From Diadema setosum (lineage: Eukaryota > Echinodermata > Echinoidea > Diadematoida > Diadematidae), in the NCBI GenBank assembly GCA_033980235.1, contig CM067069.1:1385501-1449500 (forward strand): a stretch of DNA of 64,000 bases, read 5' to 3'. Shown here one piece after another: positions 49,231 to 61,213 of the stretch. The position numbers and the translations under genes were made by a program. The notes beneath the pieces are model-generated. The model was not told the origin of the DNA and did no database searches. It was given only the letters and a program-made list of their open reading frames with translations. Position 1 is the stretch's first letter; every line of letters begins with the position of its first letter.

Positions 49231-49347
49231 CTGGACTCTTTTTACTCGTAGGGGTGATTCAGTGTACGCGACAAGCCGTATGAGGGCGTGACACCCGAGG
49301 ATTGCGATACGCCGAGAACTGCGATACCCGAGAAAAAAGAGTCCAGT
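49231..49347. repeat. Small inverted repeat, 117 bp
   Basis: TGGACTCTTTTTACTCG at the left pairs with CGAGAAAAAAGAGTCCA at the right. Between them GAGGATTGCGATACGCC and GAGAACTGCGATACCC form a short tandem pair. A perfect palindrome TCATGAATATTCATGA follows at about 49397-49412. Confidence 0.6.
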
Positions 49348-50444
49348 AAAATACTTTCGCCGGATCGAGCAGGGTCAAGAGTTCACGCTAGAGTGGTCAT
49401 GAATATTCATGACTCGCAGTCAATCAGACAGTTTTACTAGTTAATGCGAATACCAGCTGATCGCACTCCCGCTGGTAGTGTGTGGTAGTGCTGCCCACCT
49501 CCACTACACTATACAGCATTGTCCACCAAAATAGGGGGTTTTGTTCTGAAGTTGAGCCCACTAACTTGTACTTCGACCGCCAGCTCATCATACTGCATTA
49601 ATGTAGGCCTACGTGCTTTCTTTATGCATGATGAGAGACAAGCTACCCGTTCCATGATTTCATGAAGTCATCATATAAAAGTCTTTACATAAAATCAAGG
49701 AAATTCCAAAGATTCTCATAATTATGTAGCTATATTATGTATACAAGAGAAGTAAAGTCTGTGTGTCTTATGAGAGAGAAGTCTTTTCATGAAACGTAGC
49801 CTCCATCCAAATAGGGGAGCTGTATACCACGATTTTATAGTACGATGAAAAAATGTTTCATTGGACATTATAGGCTTATTGCAGATTACAGACTTTATTT
49901 TAGATTGATTCCTCCGAGAATAACAGAATGACTATCCGTAAAAGGGTCAATCCCACTATATCCGCTAAAATATGTGATCTTCATATACATGACTTTTGAT
50001 CAATATTCCAATAGATTTAAGGGATCCCGTGTCGCAGAAGTCATATTTTTGGTAAAGCAACTCTAGCAAAGATATTAAAAACCAGACCCCTCCCCCTCCC
50101 CCCCCCCAAAAAAAAAATAATAATACTATTATTATCATTACAAAATATCGAATGTAGGAACCAGATTCAAATAGTCGATCGTGCCAAAATAGATTTCTGT
50201 CTTTGAAAGCCTGATTGTATAGGAATAAAAAAAAAATTGTCATGGTCAACAAAGGCAAGTGAAATTCATTGGATTGCGCCTGCGGGTAGGATAACGAAGA
50301 GGTTCGTGTTTTTGTTATATTTTTTTATATAGATCGAGTCAAATACAGACGGATTTCACTGACGAATTCCATTTCAACGAAACATACGTGATACCCTGCT
50401 ATGAGATTTCTCCTCAAGGATTATGACAGCCTTATATAGCTCAC

Positions 50445-50464
50445 CTGCAAGGAACTACTCCCAT
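50445..50464 (-). CDS. Speculative first coding exon (MGVVPC..)
   Basis: A short ATG GGA GTA GTT CCT TGC AG ends at a strong CAG/GTGAGC donor and leaves in phase 2, which is what the 30182 exon needs; stops lie in frame just upstream (TAG TGA GAT ATG) and the ATG has G at -3 and +4. Joining would give MGVVPCRSSPSLQEVSHI. Nothing in the six residues is family-specific and the implied intron is 20 kb, so chance is a real alternative. Confidence 0.15.
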
Positions 50465-52129
50465 ATCTCACTATAGAACACATTAAAGTAACTTTATTAT
50501 CTCATTTCCATGGAAAAGCGCAGGTGGGAAACGTATACGTTACGAAAACTCACTCCCTGGCCAACATAACTCGCAGGATTCATCCAATTATAAACTTAAA
50601 CAAACGCTCTGAGGGAATTTATTCATAGTAACAACTTTCATAGTCAAACTACTTCATCTAAACGTAAGTTTAAGCAACATTATTCCTTGCGTCCTTTTAC
50701 CAAAACACTTGTGGCTTGCCTTTAAAACAAATTATGCTGATAGTGCTATATTCGTGAGGAATATGGTGCTGGTTAAAAGCTATGTCTGTTATTCCGAAGG
50801 TTCGTTTATTCGAAAATAAACTATTGCTTACATTTTTTTTCTGATAATGAAATAATGTTCATTAGCCGAAACTTAAAAGAAGGGTTTGTAATTATGTACT
50901 TGTAAATAGCACACTTAACCATCACAACAATACCCGCTGTTATGTTCACACGGCATGTGCTGATACGTGGCGATAACAATATGTCAATTCTTTTAATTTT
51001 ATTAACTGAATGGATTTTGAAGTAACAGGAGGGTTAAACACATCTATTTTCCCTGAAAAGGTGTTAGTGCTAACCTATAGCAGTAAAGCAAAACAAAGCA
51101 AAAGGAAACAAACTTGTAATAGTATACATTAAGCCGTGTTGATCGAAGGATGATAATACAACATGACATTGTAATGATGAGAAGGAGAATGCTTCACAGA
51201 CGCAGGTACACAGTGACTCAAATTGTCTTATGACTTTGAAAGCGAACACTTCTTTTTTAATGGGTGCTCACCAATGTGAAGGCAGGACGGGATACAGGTC
51301 ATTCTCATTGATACACACACACACACAAAAAAAAGGGGGGGGCAAAATTGAATAAGATACGACTAGCAAATTACCTCCCGCAAAACCATACTGTTGAAAA
51401 GGCATGCATTTTACTTCTCTTTTTTAATGGGAGTGGATTTTCTCTTGTCTGTATGGTTAAAGATCACCTATTGGAAAGCAATACCCGGAAGTAAATAGTT
51501 TAGCAAATATTTACACATCACAGATGATATAACTTTCGAACCCAGCTATCAGTAAAATTGCATTTATATGTATTGAACATCTGTATAAAATTGACGATGC
51601 GCAGTGTGGGGCTCGACATATTGCAATTTGTTTTAACGGTAACGTACTATTATGTTTCATTGGAAATACCAGATATTTCTCCTTTAATCATGCTGTTAAT
51701 GAACATCTTTAATTATCGTCCAACAATGAAGGATTAAAAATCTAGGGCAGCTAAATAAACTTTATAGGAGTCCATACCATGTTGTTATCATGTAATATGT
51801 ATTGTTCTGAGGAGTGAACCCCGGAGACTGTGGTATCATAAAGTTTAAATGAATAATTAATGAATTTATTTTGCACTACGATATAAATATTCATAAGCAA
51901 GTGTCTGATTTATATGCCCTTCAGCATGGTGTTGTGGAGTTTGCCTGTTATATCAAGAAGGCTCTCTCGCCTTCTCGATGATTATAGTTTACCTCCTGAT
52001 TGTTACATGGCATCATCATTATAATGCAAGGTGAATATCAGAATTGTATGATATCCGCTGCCCTCTGGGATTGGTAAATGCTGAATAATTCTGGAGTCAG
52101 AAATTTCTTATTTCTGGTTACAGTTTGTT

Positions 52130-52520
52130 TTTCTTAAGGTTCATTTTCAGGGTTTATTATTACGATGGTTCGGCAATCCAAAACGAAATAAGGTTCGTTT
52201 AAAATACTAAAGGATTGGTCTTCCGAATGTTCGTTTGTATAGCCCCTAAAAGAAAACTAAAGAAAAAAGAAAAGTTTGCAATACCGAAGGTTCGTTAATT
52301 TAAAACGATATTGGTTAGTAATTCCGAATGTTAGTTTAAAAGTAGTGCAATTTTTCCATTTGTGGATTTACGAACCTTGTTTCATTTGTTTGTTTGTTTG
52401 TTTGATGTTTGCTTGTTTTGTTTTTTTTTTTGGTTTTTTTTTTTTGGGGGGGGGGAGCTATCAAACCTTCAAAATAATAAAGTTTCTCTTATTTTCAGAT
52501 TAACGAACCTTCGGGAAAAC
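52130..52520 (+). repeat. Scattered CCGAAGGTTCGTT motif cluster
   Basis: Degenerate words of the type ATWCCGAAGGTTCGTTWAT recur about every 25-60 bp (near 52162, 52190, 52216, 52288, 52320) and once inverted near 52502. An isolated copy is at about 50796. It looks like a decayed tandem array of a ~30-bp unit, with a T/G homopolymer block inserted at 52420-52455. Confidence 0.6.
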
Positions 52521-53638
52521 AATGCCTATTCAATTTTTGGATACATAGCGTGTATAAGTTTTGCCACGTAAATTCTCCATCAAACATGTGATATCTTTAT
52601 CTTCCTTTGGTAAATTAGGTCTGAAGAAAATACCAGCTTATTTTATTTTTAATCAAAACTGATAAAATACTATTCCTTGTGAAGCTCGACGCGGTAAACC
52701 TTTGTATGCTCGCGTAATCAAAGCGTGTTTTTGTATTCTAACCTGTTATATTTCATAACACATAAAGCTTTGATGGCTATTCATCGATGAAATCACTTAT
52801 TACTAGTAATTTCATCGTCAGAGCCACACTCAGAAAGATTTGTGGATGTTTTTATTTGAAATTACGTGGTATTTAGGCCCTATGCTGATAGTATTGTGGT
52901 TGTGTTGTGAATTATTGTTCTCCAGACATACTCATAGAAATCCAATTGTAAACCTACTTTACGTTTATACTTGGCTTAAAAAAAAAGGGGGATTCCAGAA
53001 GTTCAAGGCTTCATCTTGTGGGCATGGCCCACAAGTAAAACAAACAGTCGACTGCAGTCGTAGTTTACCCAGTCAATTTGCATATAATATCAATTTGATA
53101 TTTAGAATCAGTGCCTCGATTTTCAAAGTGTTTATGGATTCACTCGGCCCAGTGCAGCCGACTGAAATACCTCTCTCTTACAAAATCCTGTTGCACAAAC
53201 AAGATCGCAAAATCAAGAACATTTCTAATTATGATACTAGCAGTCATGGCTACTGTTGGGCCCTATTTTTTGTACAAAGTTGAAAAAAAAAAAAAAAACA
53301 TTAGAGAGAAATCACTAGATATAAACGATCGTAGATCGCCATTCGTTTTTAGCTCCATGGCCAAACTAAACACTTACTGGGTAATGTACATAATGCAATG
53401 CATGCATGCAGTACTCCATCCGCCCATGGTGAGACCAAGGACAGATCTGCAGGGTGTTGGGAGAAAGGTACTGAACTGTGTAATACCTGGAACAGTCGAT
53501 GACTAGTCTAATCCAATTTCAGCAGTAAATTCAGCATTACGTGTTCGTATTAGGCCTAATATGACGAAAAAGGTACTGTATCTTTTCTTCAGAAGAATTG
53601 AATACTCTGAAACCAATTTATGACCTATATGGATCTAC

Positions 53639-54482
53639 AGGCGTGTCTTCATCAGCCCGAAGTTCAAACTAGCGGGACATTTTGCGGTCTGAGAAAATAG
53701 CCCGATACAGCGAATGTGCGTCTTCATCAGCTCGAACAGCCTGCTTCGGGAAATTAGTCCGAAAATTGACGCATGCGCACTTTGCAGTATTACTCTGCCT
53801 GGCTCGCGGTTCGAAAGTGCATTTCCCCGCTCAAAAACTCCTATATCACCGTATGTACGATTCTACAACCAGGGAGGTGAGCAGTACAGCAAATTCTCTC
53901 CAAAGGGATAACGCTACTCTTTCTTCTGTCCAGTGAGGCATCTTATATGAAATTAACGAATTGCAATGTTTAAACAAATCCAAAATGCACACAATCTGCA
54001 AGAATCTTCAGCTAAGGTAGAGTGGACCAGAAGAAGAAGTTTACAAAAAAAAAACAAACAAACAAAAAACAGCTAGCATGCACGGCACTGAGTTTTAATA
54101 GGGAGGTGAGAGATTTCATCACCTCCCTGGTTTTAAAGATGACAACAACAGTAGGCCTATGAATACACCGTGCGTGTAATGTACTATACACAATCACTAG
54201 CTGCTTGTACATGCGCTTTCCATTGCCAGCTGGCTAACCAGAAGCGTGGAGGGATCGAGAAAATTTCGGGCTGATGGAGACGCACCCCTATAGCGCGCTA
54301 TGTCACGAATTAGCGCTCTAGTTGACGAACTAGACCAAGATTTTGGGGGAAATTTTCCCGATCAAATAGCGCGCTATCTGCGTCTTCACTACACAGATAG
54401 CGCGCTATTTTGACATCGGACTAGTTTGGTAACCGCAAGATAGCGCGCTATTTTGAAACTTCGGGCTGATGAAGACACGCCT
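53639..54482. mobile_element. TIR element with AGGCGTGTCTTCATCAGCCC ends, 844 bp
   Basis: The left end AGGCGTGTCTTCATCAGCCC and right end GGGCTGATGAAGACACGCCT are perfect inverted repeats, and the similarity extends through GAAGTT. Flanks TAC/TAC suggest a 3-bp duplication. A second, inner inverted pair (GCGTCTTCATCAGCTCGAAC near 53719; GGGCTGATGGAGACGC near 54268) suggests nesting or internal duplication. Four perfect TAGCGCGCTA palindromes occupy its right quarter. No transposase frame. Confidence 0.78.
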
Positions 54483-55646
54483 TACATGTCATTAATATAG
54501 ATCACATACGAAATCAGATAGATGCAAATTCCATTTACTGAGACTGGCTGAACAGACTACTATCATACTCGGTGGGCGGGACCTGTCAGAGCGAATGATT
54601 TATCGCGTTCGGTCAAAATCCGATCGGAACTGAAACTTTCTTCCCGGACCCTTTTTCGTTGGGCGCGCAGTCTCTCGATTATCGCAATCAGAAAATTTGC
54701 GCCCTCTCTTGGTCGCACCAAGGAAAAGGGGACGGAGCCCAGACTAATATCTGGCCAGCAGGGGAGCCCTTTCAGATTACCAAAGAACCCATTTCCTAAC
54801 ATGCTTTCAAAAACAAGTTTCACATTCTTCAAGTTGTTTTTGTACAAGTAAAAACGAACTTAAATCATGCCAAAACACACTTTTCCAAACCAGGCTTTCA
54901 CGATTAGCAAAAGTAATTTGATAATTTTGCTAATTGTGGTCGGGAGGCATTCTCAATCAAACTTTACTTTGGATCTGGGTGCTCATTTATAATCCTAATG
55001 GTTTGAACTCTAGCTAAACAGGACTGATCAAGGGCCAAAGCTCCATGTAAGTTTGATCATGCAAAATTACTACTATGGCATGTGCTCCTACAAACTCTTT
55101 ACTTGTGAGCACATCTGAGAGCTCTGAGTTTGATTATCATGCTATAATGTACAAAAGACTGCTGCAGCATAGGGGCCATTCTCCGATAAAGTGTGCAATT
55201 ACCGTTGTAGAAATGACAAAAATTCAACATCAGAGATTTCATTTATTTTTCATCATTTCAGAAACTTCAATCCCATAGGAATACAAAACAATCAATGGGT
55301 GATTTTTGAGAGCCCATACTTCTCCTAGAAACATTTCCAAACGTAGAGTCTTTTTTTTTTTGCTTATTAAAACCAAATATCAGATACGTTACCAGAGGTA
55401 GCATCTTACAAAACTGTTGATTGTCTGCTTATTTCTTGCTTTAAAATGGCAATGATAATGTAAAACTACAAGCTTAAACATCTGCAAGCATTATGGAAAC
55501 ATTTTGGAGTCAGCTTTGATCTAATCTGTAATAAGAATGATTGTAATTTATAAAATGAAGGCTAAATAAAAATCAAGAACATGTACATATTTCAGCTTGA
55601 AATATGTTGCCCTAATCTAACTTTTTACCTGCATTTGAATTATAAC

Positions 55647-56435
55647 AAGGAAAAGTAGAAATTACGCGGTGCGTAATATATGTCCCCGCCGGAAGTAGCA
55701 TTTAGTAGCAAAATGTACAATATAGGTAAAAAGATGAAGGTCAAAGGACAAAGAAGTTAAAGGTCAAAATTCTATGTAGAAGTTTTGAAGCCCTCACCTA
55801 GTGCCATCACATAAAGCAAACGGAATCGAAATCGGGTTAGAAATGGCGAAGGAGTAGCATTTGGTAGCAAAATGTACAATACAGGTCAAAAATCAAGGTC
55901 AAAGGTCAAAGAAGTCAAAGGTCAAAATTCTGTGTAGAAGTTTTGAAGCCCTCACCTAGTGCCATCACATAAAGCAAACGGAATCAAAATCGGGTTAGAA
56001 ATGGCGAAGGAGTAGCATTTTGTAGGCAATGTACAATATAGGTCAAAAATCAAGGTCAAAGGTCAAAGAAGTCAAAGGTCAAAATTCTGTGTAGAAGTTT
56101 TGAAGCCCTCACCTAGTGCCATCATATAAAGCAAACGGAATCAAAATCGGGTTAGAAATGGTGAAGGAGTAGCATTTTGAAGCAAAATGTACAATATAGG
56201 TCAAAGGTCAAAGGTCACAACTGAAATTCTGTATAGAAGTTTCAAAGCTCCCATGTAGTGCTATCATATAAAGCAAACAGAATCAAAATCGGGTTAGAAA
56301 TGGCGAAGGAGTAGCATTTTGAACATTTTGATCACACACGGACGCACACACGGACGGACGGACGGACACACGGACACACACACGTACGGAGCCCGTTTCA
56401 TAGTCCCCTGCTCGAACTCGTTCGGCGGGGACAAC
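55647..56435 (+). mobile_element. Helentron/HINE-like element, family 1, copy 2
   Basis: Same head (AAGGAAAAGTAGAAATTACG), same ~159-bp tandem core (about three and a half units), same GGAC/ACAC microsatellite and same 3' hairpin ending GGCGGGGACAAC as the copy at 5768-6738. Flanking DNA differs, which fixes the element ends to within a few bases. Confidence 0.78.
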
Positions 56436-57550
56436 AATAATCTCATTGATTATGTATGCAACTCTATGAACAAATTATACTTCTCATAAATAGCAAATGC
56501 CAGGTAACATCTCTGCCAGATTAAATACATTTCAGATCGAAAGAAGAATAGTGTGTGGTAACGTATCTGACGCATCAGACGTTCCGTTAGTATACAATTT
56601 TAAACCCAACACCAATCATGCCAATATATTCATTTTAACTTGTAAGAACATCACAATATGATTATTTTCGTTAAAACACCGCACTTCTAAACGTAAAAAA
56701 ATGTTCTCGTCATAGATAGAAGATTAGATCATTCTTCAATAAAACTCTGAGATGTACGTGAAATACGAGAGTCAAGCAGGCACGTGAAATACGAGAGTCA
56801 AGCAGGCAAAATTCCACAATGCTTCTTTTCTGATTTAGTTCCGAAATTTTGTTTTTATGATACACGGAAGAGGATAAGAATGAAATTGGAAAAGATATAA
56901 AAAAGTGATAAATATAAATTCAATTTCCTTTGTTCCTGACTGTAATGAATTAGGTCTGAAGAACCAATAAGCGATGGTAATGTATCTGACAAAGTATTTA
57001 TGTTTATTGAAATAATAAACTACCGATTTACATCAAACCCCGATCACTCAAACATATGATTCAAAAACCTGATGCAAAATGTTAGACATTGTTAGACATC
57101 AAATCCTATCGTCATTTTCAGAACATAAACGTGCAACGAAGGGAGTGATCTTGACTTTAACCATAATACTAACCCCATTTTATGTAAATAAGATGCAACA
57201 TTATAATGAAAGGTAATAATGAAAGGTACAGTGTAGACCGTTCATGTATAGTTGCGTTTGCTGTGAAGTTGAAAAAAAAAAGGTGGGTACCAAAACTCAG
57301 CCCTTAAAGTCTTTCTATGTTATTGTGGAACAAAACACGCACACAGACACACACACAAACACAACAAAGCAGAAAGAAAATGAATTTGTAACATGTCTGA
57401 CGGCACTTTTTGTAAATGCCACAATAAGTGATAGTACATTTCTGGTTTAGATGAGTATAGGTTTTAACCTTTTGCAAGATAATCGAAATCCACTTACATG
57501 AAATACTTTACAGCATATAACTCTAAGAAGAATTAAGTATTTACTTCATG

Positions 57551-57722
57551 AAAACAGTTTTGAAATGACTGAGATGTCCAAAATAAAGTACAAGAAAGAT
57601 GTCCAAATAAAAGGAGATGAGCCACCACATTTTGTTAGAAACTCATTCTTTTACTTTATATTGGATATATCGGCCATTTCAAAACTGATTTTCATCAAAT
57701 AAACTTCTAATTCCTCTTAGAA
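57551..57722. repeat. Partial foldback MITE (30697 family)
   Basis: Contains AGTTTTGAAATGACTGAGAT and, inverted, CATTTCAAAACTGATTTTCATC followed by AAATAAACTTCTAATTCCTC. These are the inner parts of the 30697-31083 arms. The outer ends are missing on the left, and a poly(C)-poly(A) tract follows on the right. Confidence 0.7.
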
Positions 57723-57737
57723 CTATCCTCTTAGCCC

Positions 57738-57777
57738 CTCCCCCCCCCCCCAAAAAAAAAAAAAAAAAAAAAAAAAA
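57738..57777 (+). repeat. Poly(C) joined to poly(A)
   Basis: About 11-12 C directly followed by about 26 A. It is the longest of several C-then-A homopolymer junctions in the window. Confidence 0.95.
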
Positions 57778-58068
57778 GGCGTCTGCTCCATCCCACCAAT
57801 GTTTGGGACGCAAGTGTTTACTACTCGGTATCATCCCTAAGGGATACCCATACTTTACTGTTGTTACAAATGTACACACAAGTAATTATGTACATGTATC
57901 AAGGCTGTATGCATGGTTGTTTTAATGTGTATCACAGGTGAACCAGATTAATGGAGAACATTCTATATGATATAGATATAGTACATACAGGCTGACCAGA
58001 TTAGTGGAGAATTTTCTTCGTGGTATACAATGTAGCTACAGTACATGTATGCATGTGACATGTATGCA

Positions 58069-59003
58069 TGTGACAGGAAATACATTATAGCTCACTCAAT
58101 CTAGAATGATTTAACCCATTCCAGAAAATTCTAGGAAGTGCTGGCTGAGTGAGGCACTGCCCTTGTAGCCCAATGTGATTGGTAGTTAATTTTGGCAATG
58201 ATGTTATGCACATATTAGGCAGTGAGTCATCCAGGATTCCTGGAATTTAGACTTGCTAGTATGTTCAGGTATGTGGCCCCAGGTTGGAGAAAATTACAGA
58301 ATGTACTAGAAAGGGGTGAATGGATAGTATATAAGCTGGAGAAATTCTGCAGTAGGCAGAGTACCCAACACCTCTGCTCTGAGAGTTACGTCACTTCTGG
58401 CTCTGAAGCGACTTGTTATAGTCAGTCCTGTGTTACCTGCTGACCTGCTATACAAACTGTGTTTTTGGAGATAAGGCCTGGGAGACATTTTGCCTGCAGA
58501 GAATTAATTTGCCTACGTTGGAGATAGACTCCATATTTTAGTGTCAACGGACATTATTACGGCAAAGCTGTGACGGCCTGGATTCCTCGCTGGACATTAT
58601 AACATGAATCATCATTCAACGCATCAACTGGACGTGGTCGTCATCACGTTTGGATTCTGCACGTTTTGCTGTGGACACATAACTTGGATTTTACCCCGGA
58701 TCTATACCTTGGACTATCGTAACCTGCACTTCTGGATTTACGTCGAAGGTATCATTCATCGGTGCATCGTGGATCATTCCTTTGTGTATCGAGCATCGTA
58801 TTTGGATATTTCCAGGGATATTGCATGTAATGAGTGTAAGTGATTCTATTACTGATTTGTAACTGTTTCTATTGATCATTATTGTACTGATGTGAGAACC
58901 GATCACGAGTCTGTACCCACAATATCACTGTTAATAAACCGCCTGAACATTAGTTGATTGTTTCTTTTGTGCGATCATTCTCAGAGTGATTTTGGTCGTA
59001 ACA
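58069..59003 (+). mobile_element. Probable solo LTR, ~0.9 kb
   Basis: This block has the layout of a Gypsy-type LTR: a TATATAAG box at 58328-58335, a ~600-bp transcribed region without sustained frames, an AATAAA signal at 58933-58938 and a TTTTGGTCGTAACA end at about 59003, typical of LTR ends with ..ACA. No primer-binding site, gag or pol follows, so it looks like a solo LTR. The left border is uncertain (a TGTGACAGG at 58069 is one option) and no target duplication was confirmed. Confidence 0.5.
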
Positions 59004-59995
59004 AAATAAAGCTCAAATTCCCCCACTTTCTGGACTAGTTCCGTATCAGCTACGCGCTCCTTTAACCAACTCATCACATGCCATTATTTCTTCTACATCT
59101 ACATCAGTCAGGAGTTACACGGCTATATTCTTTTCCCTCATTACATTTACTGGACTGAGAAGTAGGAATGGCCATGTCTGGGAGTATGGTTTCTCCACAG
59201 GGTATGATAGCGCAGAAAAACAGCTTTAACACATCCTGACTGGCAATCAGATCCCTCCCCCCCCCCCCTCCACCCCCTCATTCTGCCTGGTTATGCCTCG
59301 CTGCTACTATGGAAGCAGAAACGTGAGTTGAATGAATTAGCACATTTTCTCTACAATATCACCTAACTTGTGAAACTGCAAACCCAGCAACAGCCGTCAG
59401 TCTCGGGACAAAAAAAAAAAATAAATAAAAAATCCTTTAAAGTGTATAGTATATAGAGTCAATAAAATGGCTGCATGAATATTCCATCATTGTTGTGATT
59501 AATACTGTGCTTGACACTTATGTTGGTCGTATTAATTATATTGTGGCTGCTGTATTGTTATAAATGCATATCTTGTATAAAGTTTTTGGTGGTTAGGAGC
59601 CCTGCAATATCTAAACCCCATATGAATCAATGAATGGGACTTCTATGTTCCTGAAGCATCCACCGCCGTAAGCTGAGATGTCTAAACTAACGAGCCTTTT
59701 GACATCAGCATGTCATAAAAAGCCTTGTACATGCAACCAAGAACTGTCAAGATGGAATGAATTAATGATGCCTGAGATTGCCATTCTCTTGTAATATTAC
59801 ATCTTCCAATTAAAAACTTCCATAACATCTCACAGAAATTCCCACATAGTGTATAAATCTGCTACTACTGGAGAAAGTGGAATAATGAACAGACTGTTTC
59901 ACAAGGTGCACCACATTTGTGCTGGTGTGAGAAGCTAAATGAGAGATCTGCATCTCTCACTAATGGCTCATGAGTCCATACTGTTATAGCACATA

Positions 59996-61213
59996 ACTAG
60001 AAATGTCCCTACAGCGACTGGTTATACCCCCGCCAAACAACATTTCATAAGCTTTGGTCAAAACAACATTTGATAAGCTTTGGTCAAAAAACTGAGGAAG
60101 TAGTTAAATCCGCAAGATCTTTCCTTGATCTTCTGCCATTAATATGCCGTTACCATGGCAACGTACTTTCGGGTACTGTCGAAAAATGCGTCTTGCACAT
60201 CTACAACCAAAGGCACACATCTGTACCAAGTTTCATGGAAATTGGGCAAAAACTGAGGAAGTAGTTTGCAACACAAAATTTTCCATCATTTTGGCTCATA
60301 ATATGTGAGCTGTTACCATGGCAACATACTTTTTGTCACTGTCAAGAAATGTGTCATGCTGACCTGTATCCTAAGACAAACATTCAATATGAATTCCATG
60401 AGAATTGGAAGAACACTGATGAAGCAGTTTTGCCATGAAGCATTTTGCCCTATATTTTACCAATAACATGCCGTTACCATGGCAACGCACTTTTTGCCAC
60501 TGCGGAAATATGTGTCTTGCACATTAACATATTCAGATGAACACCTGTACCTAATTTCATAAAAATTGATCAAAAACTGTGGGAGGAGTTCGCGACGCAA
60601 GATTTGTACCCATTTTTGCCCATAATATGCCGTTACCATGGCAACGTACTTTTGGGTACTGTCACAATATACGTCTTGCACATCTACAACCCAAGGCACA
60701 CATCTGTGCCAAGTTTTATGGGAATCGGTTGAAAACTGAGGAAGTAGTTCGTGACGCAAGATTTGTACCCATTTTTGCCCATAATATGCCGTTACCATGG
60801 CAACGTACTTTTGGGTACTGTCAAAAAAATACGTCTTGCACATCTACAACCCAAGGCACACATCTGTGCCAAGTTTTATGGGAATCGGTTGAAAACTGAG
60901 GAAGTAGTTCGCGACGCAAGATTTGTACCCATTTTTGCCCATAATATGCCGTTACCATGGCAACGTACTTTTGGGTACTGTCAAAAAATACGTCTTGCAC
61001 ATCTACAACCCAAGGCACACATCTGTGCCAAGTTTTATGGGAATCGGTTGAAAACTGAGGAAGTAGTTCGCGACGCAAGATTTGCAACGGACCGACCGCC
61101 CGACCGACCGACCGCCCGACCGACCGCCCGACCGACCGCCCGACCGCCCGACCGCCCGACCGCCCGCTGATTCCTATATACCCCCTTCAAACTTCGTTTG
61201 GCGGGGGTATAAC
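59996..61213 (+). mobile_element. Helentron/HINE-like element, family 3
   Basis: The head AACTAGAAATGTCCCTACAG continues to CGACTGGTTATACCCCCGCC. The core is about six tandem units of ~160 bp, each with CCGTTACCATGGCAACG and AACTGAGGAAGTAGTT, the last three nearly identical. A CCGACCGCCC microsatellite lies at 61087-61167. The 3' hairpin at 61177-61211 (TATACCCCC/GGGGGTATA with inner CAAAC/GTTTG) restates the head motif. Open frames of 88-139 codons inside are translated repeat units, not genes. Confidence 0.78.
61177..61211 (+). other. 3' terminal hairpin of the family 3 element
   Basis: TATACCCCC pairs with GGGGGTATA around an inner CAAAC/GTTTG stem. It is the same two-stem layout as the family 1 hairpin. 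Confidence 0.75.

Larger units (their letters stand above)
42388..50444. other. No gene recognised; microsatellites and one MITE
   Basis: Holds the large (ATT)n block (45325-45546), a TCC/CTC-rich tract (46340-46490), a TACTGTAAA-type MITE (47713-47900), GA runs near 48120 and a small hairpin at 49231-49347. 42400-45250 shows nothing I can name on either strand. Confidence 0.6.

Noticed and set aside
52840..53506. Two overlapping plus-strand frames of 147 and 131 codons
   Set aside because: Different frames over the same DNA, interrupted by poly(A), with no recognisable motif.
54563..54847. 94-codon minus-strand frame in CpG-rich DNA, possible exon
   Set aside because: No family match and no acceptor or donor in a consistent phase with the RAPGEF1 exons; noted only as a CpG-rich stretch.
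58604..58843. 79-codon plus-strand frame
   Set aside because: Lies in the transcribed part of the probable solo LTR; no domain recognised.
60457..61170. Frames on both strands inside the family 3 element
   Set aside because: They translate ~160-bp tandem units and the CCGA microsatellite; identical peptides repeat with each unit.
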